Origin: UBA826 sp045564655
Lineage (GTDB): Bacteria > Chloroflexota > Dehalococcoidia > Lucifugimonadales > UBA826
Assembly (NCBI GenBank): GCA_045564655.1
Contig: JBJLGX010000013.1
Location: 1 to 11,825 of the forward strand
Length of the DNA: 11,825 nt
Direction: 5' to 3'
The notes beneath the pieces are model-generated. The model searched no databases. It saw nothing but the letters and a program-made list of their open reading frames with translations, and was not told the origin of the DNA. Within the stretch, counting starts at the first letter, position 1; every line of letters starts with the position of its first letter. The position numbers were made by a program, and so were the translations under genes. Shown here in pieces: positions 1 to 6,679 of this stretch.

Positions 1-961
1 CATTAATCATATAAAAGTCTACCAACTCCTTAACAGCAGGTTTGTTGTTATAACTATCTGTATTTACATATATGAATAGTGGTCTTGATAAAGGACTGTA
101 TTCGCCAGAAGGAATTGTTGTAGGACTAGGCTTAACGCATCCTGAACCACTATCAACAGCAACTAACTTTAGTTTTTCTGTATTTTCCTGATAGTAAGCA
201 TACCCAAAGTACCCTAGAGAACCTTTATCTCCAGCAATACCTTGCACCAAAACATTATCGTCAGCAGATGCTGTGTAATCAGCTCTTGATAACTGCGCTT
301 CACCCATAATTTCTTCAGTGAAGTAGTCAAATGTTCCTGAGTCTGTATCGGGACCATAAAGCCTCATCTTCTGATCAGGAAATCCTGCTCGGACCTCACT
401 CCAATTATCCATTGTAGAACCCGGCTCCCAAATAGCTTTTAATTCGTCAGTGGTTAAACAATCAACAAAATCATTTTCTTTACTAACCACAACCGACAAG
501 CCATCTGTTCCCAAACGAAGCTCTACGTAATTAATGCCATTTTCGGCAGCTACGCTAGTCTCTTTGGGATCCTTAATTGGACGCGAAGCATCAGATATAT
601 CTGTCTCTCCAATATTGAATCTCTTAAATCCACCACCAGTACCAGAAACACCTACATTAACTCTTACGTCAGGGTATATCTTATTAAATTCTTCAGCAAC
701 GGCTTCAGAAATAGGATAAACAGTACTGGAACCATCAATCTCAACTGTTCCTTCTAGTACTCGTACAATCTTTTCAACTTCTATAGTCTCTGTGACTGTG
801 ACTGTTTCGCCAGCTACTTGTACAATCTTTTCAACTTCTACAGTCTCTGTGACTGTTTCTACTGAGTCTTCACCTGAACAAGCAATAGCAAATAGTAACA
901 ATGAAACCATTGACACAAACAGCATAACGCTAACACTTGTTTTTGATTTAATAATAAACAT
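1..961 (-). CDS. pstS: Phosphate ABC transporter substrate-binding lipoprotein PstS (C-terminus cut by window edge)
   Basis: High-affinity extracytoplasmic phosphate-binding protein that delivers phosphate to the PstCAB ABC transporter. The 320 residues visible begin at ATG 961. A signal peptide with hydrophobic core (about 9-27) ends in the lipobox AIAC (Cys28), so the mature protein is probably a lipid-anchored lipoprotein. A charged linker with two 19-residue repeats (about 36-71) follows, then the PstS fold beginning VEIDGSSTVYPISEAV (73-88). Phosphate-binding loops are visible: DGSSTV (76-81), SGTGGGF (106-112), SDASRP (123-128) and DTDSGTF (205-211). The protein resembles the PstS subgroup found in many non-enteric bacteria (TIGR02136-like, from memory). 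The remaining C-terminus lies left of position 1. An AGGAGG lies upstream but 14 bases from the ATG, which is long; no other start codon lies between. Its location after phoB-phoR and a Pho-box-like promoter points to phosphate-starvation induction. Confidence 0.95.
   Translation of the reverse strand, partial: MFIIKSKTSVSVMLFVSMVSLLLFAIACSGEDSVETVTETVEVEKIVQVAGETVTVTETIEVEKIVRVLEGTVEIDGSSTVYPISEAVAEEFNKIYPDVRVNVGVSGTGGGFKRFNIGETDISDASRPIKDPKETSVAAENGINYVELRLGTDGLSVVVSKENDFVDCLTTDELKAIWEPGSTMDNWSEVRAGFPDQKMRLYGPDTDSGTFDYFTEEIMGEAQLSRADYTASADDNVLVQGIAGDKGSLGYFGYAYYQENTEKLKLVAVDSGSGCVKPSPTTIPSGEYSPLSRPLFIYVNTDSYNNKPAVKELVDFYMIN
758..856 (-). repeat. Tandem 57-base repeat encoding the VEVEKIV linker of PstS
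   Basis: Two copies (758-799 and 815-856, 42 bases each) lie exactly 57 bases apart and differ at only two positions (762/819 and 784/841). They encode TVTETVEVEKIVQV and TVTETIEVEKIVRV, a 19-residue period between the lipid anchor and the binding domain. The near-identity at DNA level suggests recent duplication. Acidic valine-rich repeats of this type recur in Chloroflexota solute-binding lipoproteins (general knowledge), probably acting as a stalk. Confidence 0.85.
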
Positions 962-975
962 TTTCTTTTTCTAGA

Positions 976-981
976 CCTCCT
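976..981 (-). promoter_or_regulatory. Ribosome binding site of pstS with long spacing
   Basis: A full AGGAGG (read on the minus strand, followed by T) precedes pstS, separated from the ATG at 961 by 14 bases. No ATG, GTG or TTG lies in the spacer, so the start choice stands, but the spacing is longer than usual. Confidence 0.7.
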
Positions 982-983
982 GT

Positions 984-1274
984 CTATATAATTTTAAAAT
1001 ATCTCGTAATATTTCCACTAAAAAATAATTTGTATTCTGACTCCAGTTGTACGTTACAAGAATGCCCGAGCGACGATAGTAGTGATAAGTGGTTTGATTT
1101 TGTGGAGGACACAGAATCACCTAAATAGGTAAAAAAAGAATTAAGTAAAGAAACAATCATTCTCACTGGAGCCAGAGAGGGTTTAAATTTATCTCCCGAA
1201 TAAATTAGATTATTCGATTCGTTAGCCGAATATAGGAGCAAATCACACATTTCCTTGAACTTATTAATAACCAC
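984..1274 (-). CDS. Doubtful 96-codon open frame between phoR and pstS
   Basis: An open frame from GTG 1274 to TAG 984, ending just before the pstS ribosome binding site. I recognise no domain. The predicted product is very serine-rich (about 18 of 96 residues), has no signal peptide or clear membrane segment, and uses TCG serine codons that look unusual next to the flanking genes. No Shine-Dalgarno sequence precedes the GTG. The one argument in its favour is that the predicted pstS promoter would start RNA about three bases upstream of the GTG, which would allow leaderless translation. It is more likely untranslated leader sequence that happens to be open. Confidence 0.15.
   Translation of the reverse strand: MVINKFKEMCDLLLYSANESNNLIYSGDKFKPSLAPVRMIVSLLNSFFTYLGDSVSSTKSNHLSLLSSLGHSCNVQLESEYKLFFSGNITRYFKII
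1197..1232 (-). other. Competing short hairpins in the pstS leader
   Basis: Three complementary elements lie in a row: CGAATAA (1197-1203), TTATTCG (1210-1216) and CGAATA (1227-1232). The middle one can pair perfectly with either the left one (7 base pairs, 6-base loop) or the right one (6 base pairs, 10-base loop). Both pairings also exist in the minus-strand RNA. This layout can act as a switch, but stems this short arise by chance in AT-rich DNA. Confidence 0.3.
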
Positions 1275-1282
1275 AATCGAAT

Positions 1283-1325
1283 GTTATATGCTTATTTTTA
1301 ACAAATGTTTAACACACATTTAAAT
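1283..1325 (-). promoter_or_regulatory. Putative Pho-box promoter of pstS
   Basis: Reading the minus strand, three heptamers are spaced exactly 11 bases apart: ATTTAAA (1325-1319), TGTTAAA (1314-1308) and TGTTAAA (1303-1297), with 4-base spacers. Directly repeated sites with 11-base periodicity are the normal operator form for PhoB/PhoP-type OmpR-family regulators. A -10-like TATAAC (1288-1283) lies 8 bases downstream, close to the geometry of PhoB-activated promoters that lack a good -35 box. Transcription would begin near 1277, giving a leader of about 315 bases before pstS. The same heptamer pair recurs upstream of phoB. Confidence 0.65.
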
Positions 1326-1353
1326 AAATATTAGAGTTCTCAGGGAAATATTT
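1326..1353 (-). terminator. Weak hairpin after phoR, possible terminator
   Basis: Perfect 7-base arms AAATATT and AATATTT (1326-1332 and 1347-1353) enclose 14 bases, about 50 bases past the phoR stop and just before the Pho box. On the minus strand the second arm is followed by ATTTA. The stem is all A/T and lacks a real T-run, so termination would be inefficient at best. Confidence 0.15.
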
Positions 1354-1403
1354 GTAATCCAAATAAGTTGACGTATACACGCCATAATATCAACAAAAAC
1401 ATA

Positions 1404-2795
1404 CTAAGGAACCATTAATGTAAAGGTAAAGGTACTCCCTTCACCTTCAACACTATCTACACTTAAATCCCCACCATGCATTTGAACTAAATTTTTGACT
1501 ATTGATAATCCCAATCCTGTACCTTCATCTCTTCGGGAACGATCAACTTTGTAAAAACGTTCAAACAAATGAGGCAGATGTTCTTGAGGGATACCAGTAC
1601 CGGTATCTCTCACAGAAACCATAACATGAGAATCATCCAGATCCATTTGAGAATTTATATAAATATAATCGTCCTTATCAGTAAATCTAGATGCATTTTG
1701 AATTAAATTAACAAGAATTTGTAATAGCTTATCCTTATGACCCATAACCACTATATTGCTATCTATTGAAACTTTTATTTCTGCTTTATCATCTGAATTT
1801 TGATTATTAACATAATTCATAGAATCGGCAACTACTTCCAATAAATTCATTTCCTTTAATTCGATATTGAGTTGACCACTTTCTATCATGGATAACTCAA
1901 GTAAGTCGCTGACTATAGAGGCCATACGTTTAGCATCTAGAGTCATTCGATTAACAAAATCTAAAGCAGTATCTGAGTCTTCTAGGGCACCATCAGATAA
2001 CAATTCCAACAATGCTGCAATAGATGCAATTGGACTTCTTAACTCATGAGAAACGTTACTAACAAACTCTCTTCTTGAAGTTTCAATTAATTTCATTTCT
2101 GTTTGATCATGTATTGTTAGTAAAACTCCTCCATAAGCATTATCTCCAATAGGTGTAGCCGTCACATGTAAAAGAGTTTTTGTGGATATTATTTCAACAT
2201 CTGAGTGAAGCGTTTTAGTTTGAATCTGAGCTTGTGACACTAAATCTAAAATCTCATAATCATTCACTGTGTCAACCAATCGTAATCCTATTAAGGCCCT
2301 ATCGCTTATTCCAAACATATCTTTAGCTGTATTATTAAATATAGATATTTTCCCTTCACTGTCTATTGAGATAACTCCATCTGCCATAGTATCCAATACA
2401 ACGGCTAACGTATCACGTTCCATCGAAAGGTTATCCACAGTACTCGAAACTGCATGAGACATATGGTTAAAAGCTTTTGTTAATCCAAAATCTTCCTTGT
2501 TATTAGAAATTCTTAAAGTTTCAAGAGATGCAATTGGAGTAGTTAAGCTTTGCCCTTGTACATTTGTTTGGACCTCTGAATTGATTCGATTCATAGCATT
2601 TGTAACGGATTTAATAGCTTTCATAGTTGGTAGAAAAAAATCAATAATTACAATAACCATAAGAGCCATTGAAACAATAGCTACAATCGGACCCAGTACG
2701 TTATTGCTAGCTAATGCGTATAGTATTCCAACTATATTTAGAGCCAATAACATGGTCAGTAACATAATCCGCCATCTGAAAAACCTAGTTATCAT
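1404..2795 (-). CDS. phoR: Phosphate-regulon sensor histidine kinase PhoR
   Basis: Membrane sensor kinase that phosphorylates its partner PhoB. The 463 residues contain two close membrane helices (about 10-30 and 34-55) joined by a few residues, so there is almost no extracytoplasmic sensor domain. A linker follows (57-120), then a PAS domain (about 125-235), the HisKA segment FVSNVSHELRSP with phosphoacceptor His250, and the HATPase_c domain: N box LVNLIQNASRFT (361-372), G1 DTGTGIP (397-403), F box LFERFYKVD (410-418) and G2 GTGLGLSI (425-432). All catalytic boxes are intact. The start ATG overlaps the phoB stop as ATGA, indicating translational coupling; GAAGG abuts the ATG. An alternative is the WalK-type kinase, but the short sensor, PAS domain and adjacent pstS favour PhoR, which in known systems reads Pst activity through PhoU. 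Confidence 0.9.
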   Translation of the reverse strand: MITRFFRWRIMLLTMLLALNIVGILYALASNNVLGPIVAIVSMALMVIVIIDFFLPTMKAIKSVTNAMNRINSEVQTNVQGQSLTTPIASLETLRISNNKEDFGLTKAFNHMSHAVSSTVDNLSMERDTLAVVLDTMADGVISIDSEGKISIFNNTAKDMFGISDRALIGLRLVDTVNDYEILDLVSQAQIQTKTLHSDVEIISTKTLLHVTATPIGDNAYGGVLLTIHDQTEMKLIETSRREFVSNVSHELRSPIASIAALLELLSDGALEDSDTALDFVNRMTLDAKRMASIVSDLLELSMIESGQLNIELKEMNLLEVVADSMNYVNNQNSDDKAEIKVSIDSNIVVMGHKDKLLQILVNLIQNASRFTDKDDYIYINSQMDLDDSHVMVSVRDTGTGIPQEHLPHLFERFYKVDRSRRDEGTGLGLSIVKNLVQMHGGDLSVDSVEGEGSTFTFTLMVP

Positions 2796-3487
2796 CCTTC
2801 AAACCTGTATCCGACACCCCGGACAGTTATGATTCTAGAAGGCTTACTCGCATTTTCTTCAATCTTTTCTCGGATCCATCGTATATGCACATCAACAGTA
2901 CGAATATCTCCAAAATAATCATATTCCCATAACTGTTCTAGAAGCTGTGTTCTTGTAAAAGCCCTATTTTTATTTGATACAAGTAAAGACAAAAGATCAA
3001 ATTCGCGAGGTTTCATGTCGATAACGGTTCCTTCTAAGGTTACTTTGTGACTTCTTAAATCAATCTCTAAATCACCTGACGTTATCAGATTTTCCTCAAG
3101 AGAATTAACTTTAGAAGAAATCCCTTTTGCCCTTCTCATAGCATTTCTTATACGGACAACTAATTCGCGCATACTAAAAGGTTTAGTAATATAATCATCG
3201 GCCCCTATTTCAAGACCAACTACTCTGTCTATTTCTTCAGATTTGGCAGAAAGAATAAATATAGGAATATCAAAATCTTTCCTAATTATCCTGCATACCT
3301 CAAATCCATCTAATTTAGGCAACATTACATCCAAAACAACCAAATCAGGATTTACTGATTGAGATAATTGTAAAGCCGCTTCACCATCTACAGCCGTATG
3401 TACTTCATATCCTTCTTTCGTAAGAGCATATTTTATAGCTTCTAAAATATTTTCTTCATCTTCTACCACAAGAATCTTATTAGACAT
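2792..3487 (-). CDS. phoB: Phosphate-regulon response regulator PhoB (OmpR family)
   Basis: DNA-binding response regulator, 231 residues, the normal length. The receiver domain (about 3-118) has acidic pocket E9-D10-E11, phosphoacceptor Asp53 in LVVLDVMLP, Ser80 and Lys102 in TKPFSMREL. The winged-helix effector domain (about 135-231) contains MKPREFDLLSLLV, the recognition-helix region RTVDVHIRWIREKIE (196-210) and the terminal wing hairpin ITVRGVGYRFEG. The gene overlaps phoR by four bases. The start ATG 3487 is preceded by AAAGG at 6-base spacing. Two 11-base-spaced TGTTAA(A/T) heptamers directly upstream suggest it regulates itself. The general OmpR fold could also fit a WalR/RegX3-type regulator; the phoR and pstS neighbours decide for PhoB. 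Confidence 0.9.
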   Translation of the reverse strand: MSNKILVVEDEENILEAIKYALTKEGYEVHTAVDGEAALQLSQSVNPDLVVLDVMLPKLDGFEVCRIIRKDFDIPIFILSAKSEEIDRVVGLEIGADDYITKPFSMRELVVRIRNAMRRAKGISSKVNSLEENLITSGDLEIDLRSHKVTLEGTVIDMKPREFDLLSLLVSNKNRAFTRTQLLEQLWEYDYFGDIRTVDVHIRWIREKIEENASKPSRIITVRGVGYRFEG

Positions 3488-3503
3488 AATTAACCTTTAT
3501 ATG

Positions 3504-3521
3504 TTTAACAAATAATTAACA
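3504..3521 (-). promoter_or_regulatory. Putative Pho box upstream of phoB
   Basis: TGTTAAT (3521-3515) and TGTTAAA (3510-3504), read on the minus strand, are 11 bases apart with a TATT spacer. This is the same heptamer, period and spacer length as in the pstS promoter. The site sits in the 51-base gap between the queA stop and the phoB start. A -10-like TATAAA (3501-3496) begins only 2 bases downstream, closer than in the pstS promoter. Confidence 0.55.
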
Positions 3522-3538
3522 CTCGCAATTTTAGACAT

Positions 3539-4567
3539 TCACACAATAAACATAGCATCTCCAAAGCTATAAAATCTATACTCAGATTTTATAGCTTCTT
3601 CATACGCCTGAAATATAGTATCTTTATCGTAGAAAGCACTTATTAACATCAACAGGGTAGACTTTGGTAAATGGAAATTTGTTAATAAAGCATCAATAAT
3701 TTTAAATTCGTATCCCGGATATATAAAAATGTCAGCCCACCCGGAATCCGGTTTCAGCAAATTAGATTTTTGATTGGTTGCGGCATGTTCTAATAACCTT
3801 GCAGAGGTAGTGCCGACAGAAATAATTCTATTCCCATTTAACTTAGCATTATTAATGATATCTGACGTTTCTTGATTTAATTCCCACCATTCAGAATGCA
3901 TTTTGTGCTCTGAAACATTATCAACTACGACAGGTTTAAATGTACCAATACCTACATGCAAAGTAACATAAGCTAATTTAATTCCTTGATCATTTAATAA
4001 TTGCAATAATTCGTGAGTGAAATGTAACCCAGCAGTTGGAGCCGCAACACTTCCTTCATATTTTGAATAAACAGTTTGATACCTATTAGTATCTTGAATC
4101 TTTTTACTAATGTAAGGAGGTAAAGGGATTTCACCAATATTCTCTAAATCATATTCTCCTTCAAATCTAACCGTTCGAATACCTTCATCATCTATATCTA
4201 ATATCTCTCCTAAAATATCACTGTCCAATTTAGACTTAACATAGAAAATATCACCTATTTTCATCCGTTTACCGGGCTTTACTAAAGCTTTCCAAGTATT
4301 ATCTTTTTCTTCATTTAAAAGTAATAATTCGACATCTTTACTAGAAGATTTAGATTTACCAAAAACTCTCGCAGGGATAACTCTAGTGTTATTAAAGACT
4401 AATACATCACCCTGATTTAAATAATTAGGAAAATCATAAAAAGATTTATGCTCAATATCATCTTTTCCCCTATCCAGAATCATTAGTTTGGAATGATCCC
4501 TGGGTTCGATAGGATTTTGAGCTATGAGTGATTTGGGTAAGAAATAGTCAAAATCATTAGTATTCAT
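3539..4567 (-). CDS. queA: S-adenosylmethionine:tRNA ribosyltransferase-isomerase QueA
   Basis: Cytoplasmic enzyme that transfers and isomerises the ribosyl part of S-adenosylmethionine onto 7-aminomethyl-7-deazaguanine in tRNA, forming epoxyqueuosine, the precursor of queuosine at the wobble position. The frame stays open up to 4651, but I choose ATG 4567 because it yields MNTNDFDYFLPKSLIAQNP, the standard QueA N-terminus, and 342 residues, the family length. Conserved segments include VFNNTRVIPARVFG (57-70), GEIPLPPYI (145-153), YEGSVAAPTAGLHFT (170-184), VTLHVGIGTFKPV (201-213), ISVGTTSARLLE (249-260) and TNFHLPKSTLLMLISAF (296-312). The ribosome binding site is weak. It lies 51 bases upstream of phoB on the same strand, so readthrough into phoB is possible. 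Confidence 0.93.
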   Translation of the reverse strand: MNTNDFDYFLPKSLIAQNPIEPRDHSKLMILDRGKDDIEHKSFYDFPNYLNQGDVLVFNNTRVIPARVFGKSKSSSKDVELLLLNEEKDNTWKALVKPGKRMKIGDIFYVKSKLDSDILGEILDIDDEGIRTVRFEGEYDLENIGEIPLPPYISKKIQDTNRYQTVYSKYEGSVAAPTAGLHFTHELLQLLNDQGIKLAYVTLHVGIGTFKPVVVDNVSEHKMHSEWWELNQETSDIINNAKLNGNRIISVGTTSARLLEHAATNQKSNLLKPDSGWADIFIYPGYEFKIIDALLTNFHLPKSTLLMLISAFYDKDTIFQAYEEAIKSEYRFYSFGDAMFIV

Positions 4568-4687
4568 CTCAATATATTTAAAACCCATCAAGTGATATAT
4601 AATTAAATTACGTAATAATACTGAACCAATAATTGTTATATGTAAATACATAAATATTTATCGGTTCTATAAAATAGGGAACGAATA
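4568..4687. other. AT-rich divergent intergenic region between queA and yihY
   Basis: This 120-base gap must hold promoters for both directions, but I find no convincing -35/-10 pair. It contains two short palindromes: TATGTA-AA-TACATA (4639-4652) and TAAATATTTA (4651-4660). Both are all or nearly all A/T and may be chance. AGGGA at 4676-4680 is the ribosome binding site of the plus-strand gene. Confidence 0.4.
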
Positions 4688-5596
4688 TTGTCTATAATAA
4701 GAATCATTCTTTTCTTAAATGATGCTATACGGAGCTTTCTGCATAAAAACTGCCAATACATGGCAGCAGCAATTTCATTCTATGCACTTTTTTCGATATT
4801 TCCACTTTCTTTAGCTCTAATATCAGCATTAGGGTTTTTTATAGGCCCTCAAATAGATCAAGCCGGACTTGTAAAAGAAATTATTGACATCATCCCTGCA
4901 TCTGAGGACCTTATCAGTAAGAACCTAGAAGGGATCTTAGCAGCACGGACTATAACTGGAATTGCTAGCTTTATAGGATTAGTATGGGCATCATCAGCAG
5001 TATTCGGAGCAATTCGTAAAGGAATAAACGCAGCATGGGGAGTTACGACTCCAAGAGCTTTCTTAACAGAGAGAATGATTGATATCGGATTAGTATTTGG
5101 AGCCGGTTTTTTGATACTCCTAATATTATTTACAGCCCCAATTATTGAAGTAATTCAAGAAATTGTAAAAGCAGTGAGCCCCAATGAAGAATTACCGATT
5201 AACCTATTATGGGTACTTCTTTCTAATTTAGTATCTCCAATATTAATATTTTTCTCAATATTATCTTTATATAAATGGCTTCCAAACACTAGAGTAAAAG
5301 CCATTTACATAATCCCCGGAGCATTACTTGCTTCAGTCTGTTTAATCTTATCCCAGATGTTATTTATATGGTATGTAAGTACGTTTTCTCCTTACAACAT
5401 AGTGTACGGATCTGTAGGAGTATTAATAGCATTACTAGTTTGGGTTTATATATCTGCATTAATATTATTGTTTGGAGCTCAGTTGAGCTCTTTATTCCAC
5501 GACTACGCAAATAGTGTTACAAGAAAAAGAGGTGCTCGATTATGGTTAGGGTTTGGTAATGTTAGAGTTAAAGTTTTACCAATTCAAAATAAATAA
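4688..5596 (+). CDS. YihY/BrkB-family inner-membrane protein
   Basis: Integral membrane protein of the YihY (UPF0761, formerly 'RNase BN') family, 302 residues. About six membrane helices can be seen (about 26-52, 90-108, 132-155, 172-195, 207-230 and 240-266). Family signatures include the N-terminal AAAISFYALFSIFPLSLAL (26-44) and the late YGSVGVLIALLVWVYISA segment (240-257) followed by LILLFGAQL. The early ribonuclease assignment of this family is known to be wrong, and the molecular role remains unsettled; transport or envelope functions have been proposed. The start is TTG 4688, preceded by AGGGA at 7-base spacing. The C-terminal tail overlaps the start of the downstream protease gene by 38 bases, so the two are probably one transcript and translationally coupled. 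Confidence 0.85.
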   Translation: MSIIRIILFLNDAIRSFLHKNCQYMAAAISFYALFSIFPLSLALISALGFFIGPQIDQAGLVKEIIDIIPASEDLISKNLEGILAARTITGIASFIGLVWASSAVFGAIRKGINAAWGVTTPRAFLTERMIDIGLVFGAGFLILLILFTAPIIEVIQEIVKAVSPNEELPINLLWVLLSNLVSPILIFFSILSLYKWLPNTRVKAIYIIPGALLASVCLILSQMLFIWYVSTFSPYNIVYGSVGVLIALLVWVYISALILLFGAQLSSLFHDYANSVTRKRGARLWLGFGNVRVKVLPIQNK

Positions 5597-6662
5597 TCTT
5601 TATTTTTCAATACTAGTCTGCTTATTTTCCTTTTTGTTTCTTACATCATGTGAAAATAATACAGAAAATACAGACAATATTTCTGAAACCCAACCTTTGA
5701 TTACTGATCAAAGTGTTGATGATAGCGTAGCAACAAATACAATGTTACCTAGCCTAAGAAATCTAATCTCTGATATGGAAGAAACCGTTGTTTCTATATC
5801 TGTAGATATTCTATCTCGAGGAATATTTTATGACTACTCAAATGAAGGGTCAGGAACAGGATTCATAATAAGACCTGACGGGTATATTGTTACTAATAAT
5901 CATGTTATTGAAGATGCTACAGAAATCGAAGTCACACTTCAAAATGGCTCTATTTATCCAGCTCAGATCATAGGTTTGGATCCATTATCTGATCTTGCAG
6001 TCATAAAAATAGATGCATCAAATTTAAAGGCTGCTTCATTTGGTAATTCAGATGCCTTACAACCGGGAGACTGGGCAGTAACTATTGGTAATGCACTCGC
6101 ATTAAAAGGAGGCCCTACTGTCACATTAGGAATCATTAGCGGATTAGAAAGAAGTATTACAACAGAAAACGGAAGTTTATTTGACCTGATACAAACTGAT
6201 GCAGCAATCAATAGAGGCAATAGTGGCGGCCCATTGATCACATTAGATGGTGAAGTAGTAGGTATAAACACGGCTGTATTAAGTGGAGCTCAAGGCATAG
6301 GGTTTGCAGTATCCTCTAACGTGGCTGATCCTATAATTAAAAGCCTGATAGATTCCGGGAAAGTCATTAGACCATTAATAGGCTTAAGAGGTGCTGATAT
6401 AACTCCAGCTATTTTTGAAAGATATGAGCTTCCCGTAAAAGAGGGAGTAATTATTACCAAAATAGAAGCTAATGGCCCTGCCGACAAATCAGGATTAAAA
6501 GAAATGGATATCATTACAGCATTAAATGATAACCCAACACCTGATATGTCAAAATTCTTGATGGAGCTTTGGAACAATAATCCTGGGGATCAGATTAAGG
6601 TTACATATAATTCTGACGGAGAATATAGAGAAACAGACGTAACACTAATCGAAAGACCTTAA
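5559..6662 (+). CDS. HtrA/DegP-like serine protease, predicted lipoprotein
   Basis: Extracytoplasmic trypsin-like protease of the HtrA (S1C) family, which degrades misfolded envelope proteins. I choose ATG 5559, preceded by AGGG at 7-base spacing; a TTG six bases upstream is possible. The 367-residue product has a signal peptide ending in LTSC (Cys31), predicting a lipid anchor rather than a membrane helix. A low-complexity acidic linker (32-60) leads to the protease domain (about 65-265) with catalytic His115 (TNNHVIE), Asp145 (DPLSDLAV) and Ser222 (RGNSGGPLI). One PDZ domain follows (about 270-362), with GVIITKIEANGPADKSGLK and DIITALND. All three catalytic residues are present. The gene starts inside the yihY-type gene and converges on menG with 17 bases between stops. 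Substrates cannot be told from sequence. Confidence 0.92.
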   Translation: MLELKFYQFKINNLYFSILVCLFSFLFLTSCENNTENTDNISETQPLITDQSVDDSVATNTMLPSLRNLISDMEETVVSISVDILSRGIFYDYSNEGSGTGFIIRPDGYIVTNNHVIEDATEIEVTLQNGSIYPAQIIGLDPLSDLAVIKIDASNLKAASFGNSDALQPGDWAVTIGNALALKGGPTVTLGIISGLERSITTENGSLFDLIQTDAAINRGNSGGPLITLDGEVVGINTAVLSGAQGIGFAVSSNVADPIIKSLIDSGKVIRPLIGLRGADITPAIFERYELPVKEGVIITKIEANGPADKSGLKEMDIITALNDNPTPDMSKFLMELWNNNPGDQIKVTYNSDGEYRETDVTLIERP

Positions 6663-6679
6663 TTCAAATAGATAAGTTA

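Noticed and set aside
534..974. Plus-strand open frames opposite pstS (534-719, 792-974)
   Set aside because: They lie antisense to a clear PstS coding region, have no recognisable domains, and the second merely mirrors the repeat linker.
1121..1132. Palindrome ACCTAAATAGGT as a terminator
   Set aside because: On the minus strand its T-run lies before the stem rather than after it, and on the plus strand it is followed by A residues.
2497..2832. Plus-strand 111-codon frame opposite phoR/phoB
   Set aside because: It is antisense to intact kinase and regulator sequence, and its hydrophobic runs mirror the membrane helices of PhoR.
4568..4651. N-terminal extension of queA to 4651
   Set aside because: The 28 extra residues are hydrophobic and not part of QueA; MNTNDFDYFLP at 4567 is the family start and gives the normal length.
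5963..6577. Minus-strand frames opposite the HtrA-like gene
   Set aside because: They are shadows of the protease reading frame with no ribosome binding site or family resemblance.
6663..6679. Bidirectional terminator between the convergent protease and menG genes
   Set aside because: The 17-base gap contains no inverted repeat, and the nearest complementary bits (CGAAA/TTTCG) are short and lie inside coding sequence.
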